Assembly (NCBI GenBank): GCA_004519485.1
Contig: CP038130.1
Coordinates: forward strand, 806,001-870,000
Reading direction: 5' to 3'
From: Nannochloropsis oceanica
Taxonomy: Eukaryota > Sar > Eustigmatophyceae > Eustigmatales > Monodopsidaceae
Length of the DNA stretch: 64,000 bases
Positions 30,911 to 40,751 of this stretch are shown here, piece by piece (positions within the stretch are counted from its first letter, which is position 1; the number at the start of each line of letters is the position of its first letter). The translations under genes and the position numbers were made by a program. The notes beneath the pieces are model-generated. The model made no database searches and was not told the DNA's origin. It saw only the letters and a program-made list of their open reading frames with translations.

Positions 30911-32796
30911 TTATTCCCGCTTTCGCCGCATATTTTGTTCAGTCCTTACATTTGTACGAAGCTGCTCCGACTTCGCCTCGTCTACGGACAGTACCTGTCC
31001 ATTGCGAACCCCTCCCTCCTCTTTCATCCCCGCCCACCCCGCCATCCCCCTCGGTCGCGCCAACATCTCAAACAACTTGTCATTAAACGGCGCGTAAAAT
31101 GCTGCCAACCTCGCTTGCATTTTTTCGTCCAACTGTTCGTACTGCCTAGTATTCTTGGCATCTGTATCAATTATGTCATGAGGAGGCAGCCCCAAGAACG
31201 CAAACACCTTGCCGACCTGTGTCTGCGCCGCCTCCCCCGTCCTCATCTCCTCGGTAAACAATACCATCAACTGACCCTTGTCTCCCCCAAATTCAGCCAT
31301 CCACGGCTGCAACTGCAAGGCATACAGCCCTCTCCCTAGCAACGAATGGCTGCCATGCCCAAGTGGTCTCGAAGCTAAAAACCGTGTCTTAAACTCTTCG
31401 TACGTCATATCCGGCGTCACTCCGCATGCCTCTAGCTCCTCCAACTCCTTCTCGACCACTTCCTCGAACGACTTCCCTTTCCAGAGCGTTCCCCTAGCTT
31501 TTTTCTGCTCTGGGGTCCCTTCACCTTCCGTATCGATGAGCATCTGGAACTGACTGTAGGCCCTCGCCACAGGACAACGGAGCATCACCAGCATCTTGGC
31601 CTCGGGCGCCAGCTCCCTTACCCTCGGCACCACCACGTCGCTATACAACATATAGCTCGGCGATGATTCCCCAATTATGCGTGATGAGTTCTCGTCTGGA
31701 AACGTCTTGTTGAAAAACTTGTGATACGTGTCCCGGTGCTCCCGCCAAGTCAACCCTTCCTCCCTCCGCCACCGCCGATCCAGGTAATGAGTCTCCCGCC
31801 TGTTTGCCCTCAACACCAAGGGATGCTGACACAGATATTCATACAAGGACGTGGTTCCACACTTCTGTGCGCCTATAATGATGTAACTAGGGCAGGGACG
31901 TATTCCTCGTTCCGACTCCAGGTTGATCGAGCGGCGGGTTTGGTTGATCTTGGTTCCATGCGAGAGATATATGTTATGAAGAGTGGCTGCGACGCTCATG
32001 GGGAGAAGAAATTGGACAGTGGCTGCGACGCCTATGAGGACCAAGAACATGATTTTGCTTGTGACATTTGGCGAGGCGTACATTTTTTCTCGCAGTTGTT
32101 CCCGTGTGGGCATCTTACATAACATAATACTACTGGGTCCAACCGCGTTGCCGGTGCTGTTGCTACTGATGCTGCTTCTTCTTGTTCTCCCTCGCAACCT
32201 GAGGGTCGTATGGGGGATTGCGTCGCGAGGGATGAGTGTCTGTGATACTTCAAATCAGGATGGCGGAGGAGAATGATGCGGGCGTTAGTTGCTCGCTGTT
32301 ACCATCCTTTCGTCGCCGTTCACCATAATTCAAATGGCCGCTCCGTGGCCTTCTGACATGAGGACTCATAGGGAGGCGTGCGCGTTCGGCTGCATGCGCG
32401 TGAGAGAAAGGTTGCCATAATACATGTGATTAAGATGGCCATGTCGTCGCTGCAGAGAAGTGATAATTTAATTAACATTGAGTCGCGAGTAGTCAGACTC
32501 AACGCTCCCAGTTTTAACGCGGAAGCTAATTATTCCTCGTCGATGGTCCGTCGACCGGACTGCACGACCCGTTAAGTGGGTCCGCATAACCATCGTGAAG
32601 CGGAATATTAAACACGATACCCGTGCGAGGAAAGGTAAGAGTTTTCCCATATATTCAAAGCCCGGCACATTTGGATGTAGCATCATTCGTAGCAAAAACC
32701 ATCAAAATCATTTAACAGGGAAGAAGCTATACAACAACCTCCCCACCCCTCCCTCGTAAAGTAAAAAAATAAAAATTACGATCGCGCCACGGACAC
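30896..32796. repeat. Tandem unit 1 of 3 (1901 bp)
   Basis: First of three head-to-tail units with exactly 1901-bp spacing. By reading, the copies appear identical. Each holds the 3' flank, sulfotransferase gene and upstream region. Sequence identity with the other units starts just left of this coordinate, at about 30832. Confidence 0.95.
30911..32113 (-). CDS. Type II membrane sulfotransferase, tandem copy 1
   Basis: About 400 residues, single exon. The start MPTREQL is chosen because it aligns with the transporter's MPTWEQL; an upstream in-frame ATG at 32197 would add 28 residues. The signal anchor (KIMFLVLIGVAATVQFLLP) is followed by a carbohydrate-sulfotransferase domain of the NDST/HS3ST-like group: PAPS 5'-phosphosulfate loop IIIGAQKCGTTSLYEYL, ETHYLDRRW, GESSPSYML and the 3'-phosphate motif MLRCPVARAYSQF, with the usual late KRF-like region replaced by KVFAFLGLPPHD. 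Such enzymes move sulfate from PAPS to glycans in the Golgi lumen; the anchor suits that topology. Residues 1 to about 34 derive from the transporter exon, and the rest matches the C-terminal half of the gene at 36614-38542. Confidence 0.88.
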   Translation of the reverse strand: MPTREQLREKMYASPNVTSKIMFLVLIGVAATVQFLLPMSVAATLHNIYLSHGTKINQTRRSINLESERGIRPCPSYIIIGAQKCGTTSLYEYLCQHPLVLRANRRETHYLDRRWRREEGLTWREHRDTYHKFFNKTFPDENSSRIIGESSPSYMLYSDVVVPRVRELAPEAKMLVMLRCPVARAYSQFQMLIDTEGEGTPEQKKARGTLWKGKSFEEVVEKELEELEACGVTPDMTYEEFKTRFLASRPLGHGSHSLLGRGLYALQLQPWMAEFGGDKGQLMVLFTEEMRTGEAAQTQVGKVFAFLGLPPHDIIDTDAKNTRQYEQLDEKMQARLAAFYAPFNDKLFEMLARPRGMAGWAGMKEEGGVRNGQVLSVDEAKSEQLRTNVRTEQNMRRKRE

Positions 32797-32811
32797 ATGC
32801 ATTTCATTACT
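32114..32811. promoter_or_regulatory. Intergenic/promoter segment of the tandem unit
   Basis: About 700 bp between the start of copy 1 and the end of copy 2; repeated at 34015-34712 and 35916-36613. The part near the start codon matches the upstream region of the PIN-LIKES gene. A segment of about 250-300 bp (near 32335-32610) is not present upstream of the transporter. No coding frame is convincing. Confidence 0.7.
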
Positions 32812-34697
32812 TTATTCCCGCTTTCGCCGCATATTTTGTTCAGTCCTTACATTTGTACGAAGCTGCTCCGACTTCGCCTCGTCTACGGACAGTACCTGTC
32901 CATTGCGAACCCCTCCCTCCTCTTTCATCCCCGCCCACCCCGCCATCCCCCTCGGTCGCGCCAACATCTCAAACAACTTGTCATTAAACGGCGCGTAAAA
33001 TGCTGCCAACCTCGCTTGCATTTTTTCGTCCAACTGTTCGTACTGCCTAGTATTCTTGGCATCTGTATCAATTATGTCATGAGGAGGCAGCCCCAAGAAC
33101 GCAAACACCTTGCCGACCTGTGTCTGCGCCGCCTCCCCCGTCCTCATCTCCTCGGTAAACAATACCATCAACTGACCCTTGTCTCCCCCAAATTCAGCCA
33201 TCCACGGCTGCAACTGCAAGGCATACAGCCCTCTCCCTAGCAACGAATGGCTGCCATGCCCAAGTGGTCTCGAAGCTAAAAACCGTGTCTTAAACTCTTC
33301 GTACGTCATATCCGGCGTCACTCCGCATGCCTCTAGCTCCTCCAACTCCTTCTCGACCACTTCCTCGAACGACTTCCCTTTCCAGAGCGTTCCCCTAGCT
33401 TTTTTCTGCTCTGGGGTCCCTTCACCTTCCGTATCGATGAGCATCTGGAACTGACTGTAGGCCCTCGCCACAGGACAACGGAGCATCACCAGCATCTTGG
33501 CCTCGGGCGCCAGCTCCCTTACCCTCGGCACCACCACGTCGCTATACAACATATAGCTCGGCGATGATTCCCCAATTATGCGTGATGAGTTCTCGTCTGG
33601 AAACGTCTTGTTGAAAAACTTGTGATACGTGTCCCGGTGCTCCCGCCAAGTCAACCCTTCCTCCCTCCGCCACCGCCGATCCAGGTAATGAGTCTCCCGC
33701 CTGTTTGCCCTCAACACCAAGGGATGCTGACACAGATATTCATACAAGGACGTGGTTCCACACTTCTGTGCGCCTATAATGATGTAACTAGGGCAGGGAC
33801 GTATTCCTCGTTCCGACTCCAGGTTGATCGAGCGGCGGGTTTGGTTGATCTTGGTTCCATGCGAGAGATATATGTTATGAAGAGTGGCTGCGACGCTCAT
33901 GGGGAGAAGAAATTGGACAGTGGCTGCGACGCCTATGAGGACCAAGAACATGATTTTGCTTGTGACATTTGGCGAGGCGTACATTTTTTCTCGCAGTTGT
34001 TCCCGTGTGGGCATCTTACATAACATAATACTACTGGGTCCAACCGCGTTGCCGGTGCTGTTGCTACTGATGCTGCTTCTTCTTGTTCTCCCTCGCAACC
34101 TGAGGGTCGTATGGGGGATTGCGTCGCGAGGGATGAGTGTCTGTGATACTTCAAATCAGGATGGCGGAGGAGAATGATGCGGGCGTTAGTTGCTCGCTGT
34201 TACCATCCTTTCGTCGCCGTTCACCATAATTCAAATGGCCGCTCCGTGGCCTTCTGACATGAGGACTCATAGGGAGGCGTGCGCGTTCGGCTGCATGCGC
34301 GTGAGAGAAAGGTTGCCATAATACATGTGATTAAGATGGCCATGTCGTCGCTGCAGAGAAGTGATAATTTAATTAACATTGAGTCGCGAGTAGTCAGACT
34401 CAACGCTCCCAGTTTTAACGCGGAAGCTAATTATTCCTCGTCGATGGTCCGTCGACCGGACTGCACGACCCGTTAAGTGGGTCCGCATAACCATCGTGAA
34501 GCGGAATATTAAACACGATACCCGTGCGAGGAAAGGTAAGAGTTTTCCCATATATTCAAAGCCCGGCACATTTGGATGTAGCATCATTCGTAGCAAAAAC
34601 CATCAAAATCATTTAACAGGGAAGAAGCTATACAACAACCTCCCCACCCCTCCCTCGTAAAGTAAAAAAATAAAAATTACGATCGCGCCACGGACAC
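32797..34697. repeat. Tandem unit 2 of 3 (1901 bp)
   Basis: Appears identical to 30896-32796 by eye; all open frames recur with an offset of 1901. Confidence 0.95.
32812..34014 (-). CDS. Type II membrane sulfotransferase, tandem copy 2
   Basis: Appears identical in sequence to copy 1, offset by 1901 bp, including anchor, PAPS-binding loop and 3'-phosphate motif. Because upstream and downstream flanks are also identical, its expression cannot be told apart from that of its neighbours. Confidence 0.88.
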   Translation of the reverse strand: MPTREQLREKMYASPNVTSKIMFLVLIGVAATVQFLLPMSVAATLHNIYLSHGTKINQTRRSINLESERGIRPCPSYIIIGAQKCGTTSLYEYLCQHPLVLRANRRETHYLDRRWRREEGLTWREHRDTYHKFFNKTFPDENSSRIIGESSPSYMLYSDVVVPRVRELAPEAKMLVMLRCPVARAYSQFQMLIDTEGEGTPEQKKARGTLWKGKSFEEVVEKELEELEACGVTPDMTYEEFKTRFLASRPLGHGSHSLLGRGLYALQLQPWMAEFGGDKGQLMVLFTEEMRTGEAAQTQVGKVFAFLGLPPHDIIDTDAKNTRQYEQLDEKMQARLAAFYAPFNDKLFEMLARPRGMAGWAGMKEEGGVRNGQVLSVDEAKSEQLRTNVRTEQNMRRKRE

Positions 34698-36598
34698 ATG
34701 CATTTCATTACTTTATTCCCGCTTTCGCCGCATATTTTGTTCAGTCCTTACATTTGTACGAAGCTGCTCCGACTTCGCCTCGTCTACGGACAGTACCTGT
34801 CCATTGCGAACCCCTCCCTCCTCTTTCATCCCCGCCCACCCCGCCATCCCCCTCGGTCGCGCCAACATCTCAAACAACTTGTCATTAAACGGCGCGTAAA
34901 ATGCTGCCAACCTCGCTTGCATTTTTTCGTCCAACTGTTCGTACTGCCTAGTATTCTTGGCATCTGTATCAATTATGTCATGAGGAGGCAGCCCCAAGAA
35001 CGCAAACACCTTGCCGACCTGTGTCTGCGCCGCCTCCCCCGTCCTCATCTCCTCGGTAAACAATACCATCAACTGACCCTTGTCTCCCCCAAATTCAGCC
35101 ATCCACGGCTGCAACTGCAAGGCATACAGCCCTCTCCCTAGCAACGAATGGCTGCCATGCCCAAGTGGTCTCGAAGCTAAAAACCGTGTCTTAAACTCTT
35201 CGTACGTCATATCCGGCGTCACTCCGCATGCCTCTAGCTCCTCCAACTCCTTCTCGACCACTTCCTCGAACGACTTCCCTTTCCAGAGCGTTCCCCTAGC
35301 TTTTTTCTGCTCTGGGGTCCCTTCACCTTCCGTATCGATGAGCATCTGGAACTGACTGTAGGCCCTCGCCACAGGACAACGGAGCATCACCAGCATCTTG
35401 GCCTCGGGCGCCAGCTCCCTTACCCTCGGCACCACCACGTCGCTATACAACATATAGCTCGGCGATGATTCCCCAATTATGCGTGATGAGTTCTCGTCTG
35501 GAAACGTCTTGTTGAAAAACTTGTGATACGTGTCCCGGTGCTCCCGCCAAGTCAACCCTTCCTCCCTCCGCCACCGCCGATCCAGGTAATGAGTCTCCCG
35601 CCTGTTTGCCCTCAACACCAAGGGATGCTGACACAGATATTCATACAAGGACGTGGTTCCACACTTCTGTGCGCCTATAATGATGTAACTAGGGCAGGGA
35701 CGTATTCCTCGTTCCGACTCCAGGTTGATCGAGCGGCGGGTTTGGTTGATCTTGGTTCCATGCGAGAGATATATGTTATGAAGAGTGGCTGCGACGCTCA
35801 TGGGGAGAAGAAATTGGACAGTGGCTGCGACGCCTATGAGGACCAAGAACATGATTTTGCTTGTGACATTTGGCGAGGCGTACATTTTTTCTCGCAGTTG
35901 TTCCCGTGTGGGCATCTTACATAACATAATACTACTGGGTCCAACCGCGTTGCCGGTGCTGTTGCTACTGATGCTGCTTCTTCTTGTTCTCCCTCGCAAC
36001 CTGAGGGTCGTATGGGGGATTGCGTCGCGAGGGATGAGTGTCTGTGATACTTCAAATCAGGATGGCGGAGGAGAATGATGCGGGCGTTAGTTGCTCGCTG
36101 TTACCATCCTTTCGTCGCCGTTCACCATAATTCAAATGGCCGCTCCGTGGCCTTCTGACATGAGGACTCATAGGGAGGCGTGCGCGTTCGGCTGCATGCG
36201 CGTGAGAGAAAGGTTGCCATAATACATGTGATTAAGATGGCCATGTCGTCGCTGCAGAGAAGTGATAATTTAATTAACATTGAGTCGCGAGTAGTCAGAC
36301 TCAACGCTCCCAGTTTTAACGCGGAAGCTAATTATTCCTCGTCGATGGTCCGTCGACCGGACTGCACGACCCGTTAAGTGGGTCCGCATAACCATCGTGA
36401 AGCGGAATATTAAACACGATACCCGTGCGAGGAAAGGTAAGAGTTTTCCCATATATTCAAAGCCCGGCACATTTGGATGTAGCATCATTCGTAGCAAAAA
36501 CCATCAAAATCATTTAACAGGGAAGAAGCTATACAACAACCTCCCCACCCCTCCCTCGTAAAGTAAAAAAATAAAAATTACGATCGCGCCACGGACAC
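34698..36598. repeat. Tandem unit 3 of 3 (1901 bp)
   Basis: Third unit. Its right border passes without a break into the 3' flank and last exon part of the hydroxylase-sulfotransferase gene, which is the same sequence as the left part of each unit. Confidence 0.95.
34713..35915 (-). CDS. Type II membrane sulfotransferase, tandem copy 3
   Basis: Appears identical to copies 1 and 2. It lies directly downstream of the full-length fusion gene, so it was probably the first chimeric copy or an equivalent product of unequal crossing over. Confidence 0.88.
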   Translation of the reverse strand: MPTREQLREKMYASPNVTSKIMFLVLIGVAATVQFLLPMSVAATLHNIYLSHGTKINQTRRSINLESERGIRPCPSYIIIGAQKCGTTSLYEYLCQHPLVLRANRRETHYLDRRWRREEGLTWREHRDTYHKFFNKTFPDENSSRIIGESSPSYMLYSDVVVPRVRELAPEAKMLVMLRCPVARAYSQFQMLIDTEGEGTPEQKKARGTLWKGKSFEEVVEKELEELEACGVTPDMTYEEFKTRFLASRPLGHGSHSLLGRGLYALQLQPWMAEFGGDKGQLMVLFTEEMRTGEAAQTQVGKVFAFLGLPPHDIIDTDAKNTRQYEQLDEKMQARLAAFYAPFNDKLFEMLARPRGMAGWAGMKEEGGVRNGQVLSVDEAKSEQLRTNVRTEQNMRRKRE

Positions 36599-36613
36599 AT
36601 GCATTTCATTACT

Positions 36614-38542
36614 TTATTCCCGCTTTCGCCGCATATTTTGTTCAGTCCTTACATTTGTACGAAGCTGCTCCGACTTCGCCTCGTCTACGGACAGTACCTG
36701 TCCATTGCGAACCCCTCCCTCCTCTTTCATCCCCGCCCACCCCGCCATCCCCCTCGGTCGCGCCAACATCTCAAACAACTTGTCATTAAACGGCGCGTAA
36801 AATGCTGCCAACCTCGCTTGCATTTTTTCGTCCAACTGTTCGTACTGCCTAGTATTCTTGGCATCTGTATCAATTATGTCATGAGGAGGCAGCCCCAAGA
36901 ACGCAAACACCTTGCCGACCTGTGTCTGCGCCGCCTCCCCCGTCCTCATCTCCTCGGTAAACAATACCATCAACTGACCCTTGTCTCCCCCAAATTCAGC
37001 CATCCACGGCTGCAACTGCAAGGCATACAGCCCTCTCCCTAGCAACGAATGGCTGCCATGCCCAAGTGGTCTCGAAGCTAAAAACCGTGTCTTAAACTCT
37101 TCGTACGTCATATCCGGCGTCACTCCGCATGCCTCTAGCTCCTCCAACTCCTTCTCGACCACTTCCTCGAACGACTTCCCTTTCCAGAGCGTTCCCCTAG
37201 CTTTTTTCTGCTCTGGGGTGCCATCCGGGTCAATCACCATTTGGTACTGACTGTAGGCCCTCGCCACAGGACAACGGAGCATCACCAGCATCTTGGCCTC
37301 GGGCGCCAGCTCCCTTACCCTCGGCACCACCACGTCGCTATGCAGCATATAGCTTGGCGTCGATTCTCCAGTAAGACACGACGGGTTTTCATCCAATATG
37401 GCCTTGTGGAAGAACTTGTGATACGTGTCCCGGTGCTCCCGCCAAGTCAACCCTTCCTCCCTCCGCCACCGCCAATCCAGGTAATGAGTCTCCCTCCGCC
37501 TTGCCCTCAACACCAAGGGATGCTGACACAGATATTCATACAAGGACGTGGTTCCACACTTCTGTGCGCCTATAATGATGTAACTAGGGCAGGGACGTAT
37601 TCCTCGTTCCGACTCCAGGTCGATTGAGCGGCGGGTTTGGTTGATCTTAGTGCCGGGCGAAAGGAGGGTACGTTCGATACTTACCGAATTTCCTTCGATG
37701 TAGTCCATTATTAAGTGTACCCGGTGTTGCCCCCAGCAGTTGTCCACGCTGTGTTTCGCCTGGTTGTTAAGCTCGATGAGGTGGCCTTCAGCCAGGTCGA
37801 AGCGTTGAAGATGCGCATCGGAGGGGCCGACACGAAAGGCGATGTGGGCAGGGTCGGTGATAACGGGAAGGTGAATCCGATGGGTGTAATGCACCCAGTA
37901 GCCCGTGTCATGATGTGGAGGAATGGCGATCCCGGGAGGCATGGACGCAAGGAGGCAACGGACGATTTTGTGGGGGGGCACGCCGAGGGCATCGAAGATG
38001 GGGAGTAGGAGCGCGCGCCACTCAGGATCGTGCATCCATGGCATCTCGAAGCACCGTCGTAGAAAATCATCGCAGTAGACAAAGACAATCTTTCCTATTC
38101 CCCAGGCGTCGTGGCTGGGGCGGATCACGCCCACGTTACTCTTTCGGGCTTCTTCCTCTTGCCACAGCTTGGGACCGCCCTCTGCTAATTTGCGTTTCAG
38201 GCCTGCCACGCAGACTTGGCCCCGCGTTCGACACAAAGGCACGTGGCCCCATGCCTCCTCCGGCAGCTGGTTAATGGGGACACCTTTGTGCCCTAGACCG
38301 ACCTGGCCAGCTGGTGGAATGTGGCGTGGGAGGGCCAGAAGAGCAGGGTTGGCAAGCACAGCGCGAGGAGGCGCAGTGGTATTGTTGGAGCGAGAAGCAG
38401 TATATGCCTTGGCAGCAGCTGCCGCAGGCGATGGTGATGCGGTGCGGGTTGCCATCACTTGCGGCTGTGTGAAGGTTGGATTTGGGTGCGTACGCTCGCT
38501 CGTTAGTGTGCGGTCAAAAATCCACATGGCAGGCTGCGGCAT
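36614..38542 (-). CDS. Fusion of an aspartyl/asparaginyl hydroxylase-like (2-oxoglutarate) domain and a sulfotransferase
   Basis: One open frame of 642 residues. Residues about 70-300 fit the Asp/Asn beta-hydroxylase fold: Fe(II) ligands in IPPHHDTGYWVHYTHRIHLP and NNQAKHSVDN, with a final Arg-rich strand HRVHLIMDYIEG. Residues about 310-642 are the same sulfotransferase as in the tandem copies (GAQKCGTTSLYEYL, GESTPSYML, MLRCPVARAYSQY). No signal peptide or anchor is visible, so unlike the copies this protein is probably cytosolic or needs another exon. Exactly at the domain boundary (37684) there is a strong GTAAGT donor-like site; reading through it keeps the frame, but splicing there could separate the domains. 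The last 600 bp (36599 to about 37216) match the tandem units exactly, while 37217-37410 differ markedly. Start chosen as the first ATG; MATRTAS at residue 30 is an alternative. Confidence 0.82.
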   Translation of the reverse strand: MPQPAMWIFDRTLTSERTHPNPTFTQPQVMATRTASPSPAAAAAKAYTASRSNNTTAPPRAVLANPALLALPRHIPPAGQVGLGHKGVPINQLPEEAWGHVPLCRTRGQVCVAGLKRKLAEGGPKLWQEEEARKSNVGVIRPSHDAWGIGKIVFVYCDDFLRRCFEMPWMHDPEWRALLLPIFDALGVPPHKIVRCLLASMPPGIAIPPHHDTGYWVHYTHRIHLPVITDPAHIAFRVGPSDAHLQRFDLAEGHLIELNNQAKHSVDNCWGQHRVHLIMDYIEGNSVSIERTLLSPGTKINQTRRSIDLESERGIRPCPSYIIIGAQKCGTTSLYEYLCQHPLVLRARRRETHYLDWRWRREEGLTWREHRDTYHKFFHKAILDENPSCLTGESTPSYMLHSDVVVPRVRELAPEAKMLVMLRCPVARAYSQYQMVIDPDGTPEQKKARGTLWKGKSFEEVVEKELEELEACGVTPDMTYEEFKTRFLASRPLGHGSHSLLGRGLYALQLQPWMAEFGGDKGQLMVLFTEEMRTGEAAQTQVGKVFAFLGLPPHDIIDTDAKNTRQYEQLDEKMQARLAAFYAPFNDKLFEMLARPRGMAGWAGMKEEGGVRNGQVLSVDEAKSEQLRTNVRTEQNMRRKRE

Positions 38543-38897
38543 TCATCTCCACTCGTCGCCTCATCTCTCTAGAGGGAGAGGGGTTGTCATGAGGGGGGTT
38601 GCCTCCAGCAAACCGCGCATCCAGCACGATTTACATGAAGAGAGGCTTGGAGATCCTGTCCACTACATCGGCAACACCGCCAAGCCTGTGGTGCCCTTGA
38701 TTAAATCGTGGGTGTTCAATTTAGAGCTCTCAAATGAGATGGGCCAGCACTGGACCGCTGAAAATGTAACCAACCGAGGCCCGCTTGCGAGTAGAACACA
38801 CTGTGCTGTGCAAATAGCTGAGCTATGAGGTGTTATGTTGTTTTGGTATAGGGCTGTTTTAAAAATATTGATGAGCTGCTTTTTTACTTCCACGGTC
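38543..38897. other. Intergenic region, 355 bp
   Basis: Upstream of the fusion gene and downstream of the TSEN54 gene, both minus strand. It should carry the fusion gene's own promoter, which shares no evident sequence with the array promoters. Nothing else is seen. Confidence 0.5.
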
Positions 38898-40400
38898 CTA
38901 CGCCGTGATTGCCTCCTCCACTCTTTCTGTTCCTCTTCCTACAACATCATCCTCTTCCGTTGGCGACACCTGCTTTGCATGGTCATCCGGCGTGGAACTC
39001 CTACCACCTTCCTTTGTTAATATCACTCCTATTTCGCCTTCTGCCGGTGCTGCTCGCACATCAATTTCTGCCTGCTGCCCTTCCTCGTCCAACCTCCTCA
39101 CTACTTCCGCCTCTGTCTGCAATTGCTTTTCCTGTTCCTGTCGCTGCATCGGTCCCTCCCCTGCACACCCTTCATTTCTTTTCTGCTGCTGCTGTTTGAG
39201 CTGCTGCCGTTGCCGCAACTCCTGCTGCCCTTGTTGATGTTTTGCCCGCTCCTCCTCTCGACGCTGGTTCCTAGACAGATGACGACCACTCACGCCTCCA
39301 TTCCCCTGCTGCTGCCGCTGCCCCCCTTCTCCATCTCCACATACCACATCAACAGATGAAGTAATAGCCCTCGCCCCAGTAATAGCCGCTGCCACTGTTG
39401 CCAGGGGCTTGTGGTTCTCCAAGGAGCTATGCGCTAGATTTACAGCAAAAACCCCTCCTTCATCTGAGATCATGGCGTACTTAACAGGCACACCCTTGGC
39501 CCATTCAAAGATTGCTACCATCTTTTCGTCGGTCGGGACTGGGGCACGGGTGCCTCCGAACATGATGTAAAAGATAGGATAATTCTGCGCGGTTTTCTTA
39601 AATTGAGACGAGGGCGCGTGGGCCTCAAAGGCCACTCCTACAGGACAGGAGGGATCCGCGCGAAAGATAATTAAGCTGGTCTGACGGAAGTAAGCATATG
39701 TCAGATAATGGTACAAATCCACGGCTTCGTAGAGTTCGGGGGTGGTTAGGTTTCCTACTTCCAACTTGCAGCGTTCGACGAGGAAGAGGGTTTCCTCCGG
39801 GTAGAGGTGTATGTCGCCCTCATAGGGGAAGCCCATGGACCGTAAATCGTTTCCGCGGGTCTTAATAATGCGACAGAGCTGCTTGTCGGGGCGCCACAGG
39901 CCTTCGCTGTAAGTCTAAAAGTTGGAGAAGTGAGGGTGAATGAGACGCTTGTCGGATATCTCATTGACCAGCTTGTATCGAGCGCTGACCGGGCAAGTAA
40001 AAGGGAAAGGTATCGGTATTCAAGAGGCAACATTTTTAACAATTCATAACTCCATGTCTGTAAACTGCATTGCCTCGGAGTCCACAAGCCCCCCCCCTCC
40101 GCACACTTTCCTCCTCCCCTCCCCCTGCGCCAAGCCAAAGCATCAAAAGTACCCACGTACCTTGAGATTTCCCTTGGGCGGACGCTGCAGTGTCCGTGCC
40201 CATACCTTGAGGTTGGTTGCCACGTCGTCCGCAGCCACCAAAGGTTGTCCACTGTCCTCGTCCTCCTCGTCAAACTCTTCGTTGCGAGGCCGCTTGGTAG
40301 GCCCGCCATCCTCCCTGTCCTCCACATCCTCGTCCCCTCCGTCGGCGCATAGTCGCCCACACCCGGCCAACAGCCGCTGAACTGACTCGTCCACTTCCAT
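38898..40400 (-). CDS. TSEN54: tRNA-splicing endonuclease subunit, TSEN54-like
   Basis: Exon 1 (40400-40161) and exon 2 (39914-38898) join in phase 0 to 418 residues. SEN54 is the structural, non-catalytic subunit of the nuclear heterotetramer that cuts introns from pre-tRNA. The N-terminal family domain is recognised from LKTYSEGLWRPDKQ, then SMGFPYEGDIHLYPEETLFLVERCKLEV, ELYEAVDLYHYLTYAYFRQTSLIIFRAD and SSQFKKTAQNYPIFYIMFGG, the same order as KGxW, the PEEALYLLE-like helix and the QVYxxLKRxGY region of other SEN54 proteins. The C-terminal 120 residues are a Gln/Glu-rich low-complexity tail. It starts 351 bp from POP4 on the opposite strand. Confidence 0.78.
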
Positions 40401-40751
40401 GACGTGCTTTTAATGCCTGTGCGGGTTTGAATGGTGTGAATGGTGTAATATTAGTGAACAGGCCTATAAAATGAGGGGTTCACACGAGGATGGAGGACTA
40501 GCTTGCTGATGGGCATTTCATTGATGATTTATTCTTTGTCGGCAACCACAGGGACTTCTTGACAAAGTTCCCAACCATACCGACAGGTAGAAAAGGAACT
40601 TATGCAGCCGGCCCCGCTAGTCTGCTAATTAGAAGACCGTATCAGCGCTTTGCTTGGTGATTTTTCGCGGGCAGCCATGTTTCCGACCTCCCCGATACCT
40701 CCCCATGGACTCTGAGTCGACGGTCGATATTGCATCCCCCACCCACACAGC
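40401..40751. promoter_or_regulatory. Bidirectional promoter region TSEN54/POP4
   Basis: 351 bp between two divergent start codons. Both genes act in tRNA maturation, so this compact region is a candidate shared promoter. No motif identified. Confidence 0.55.
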
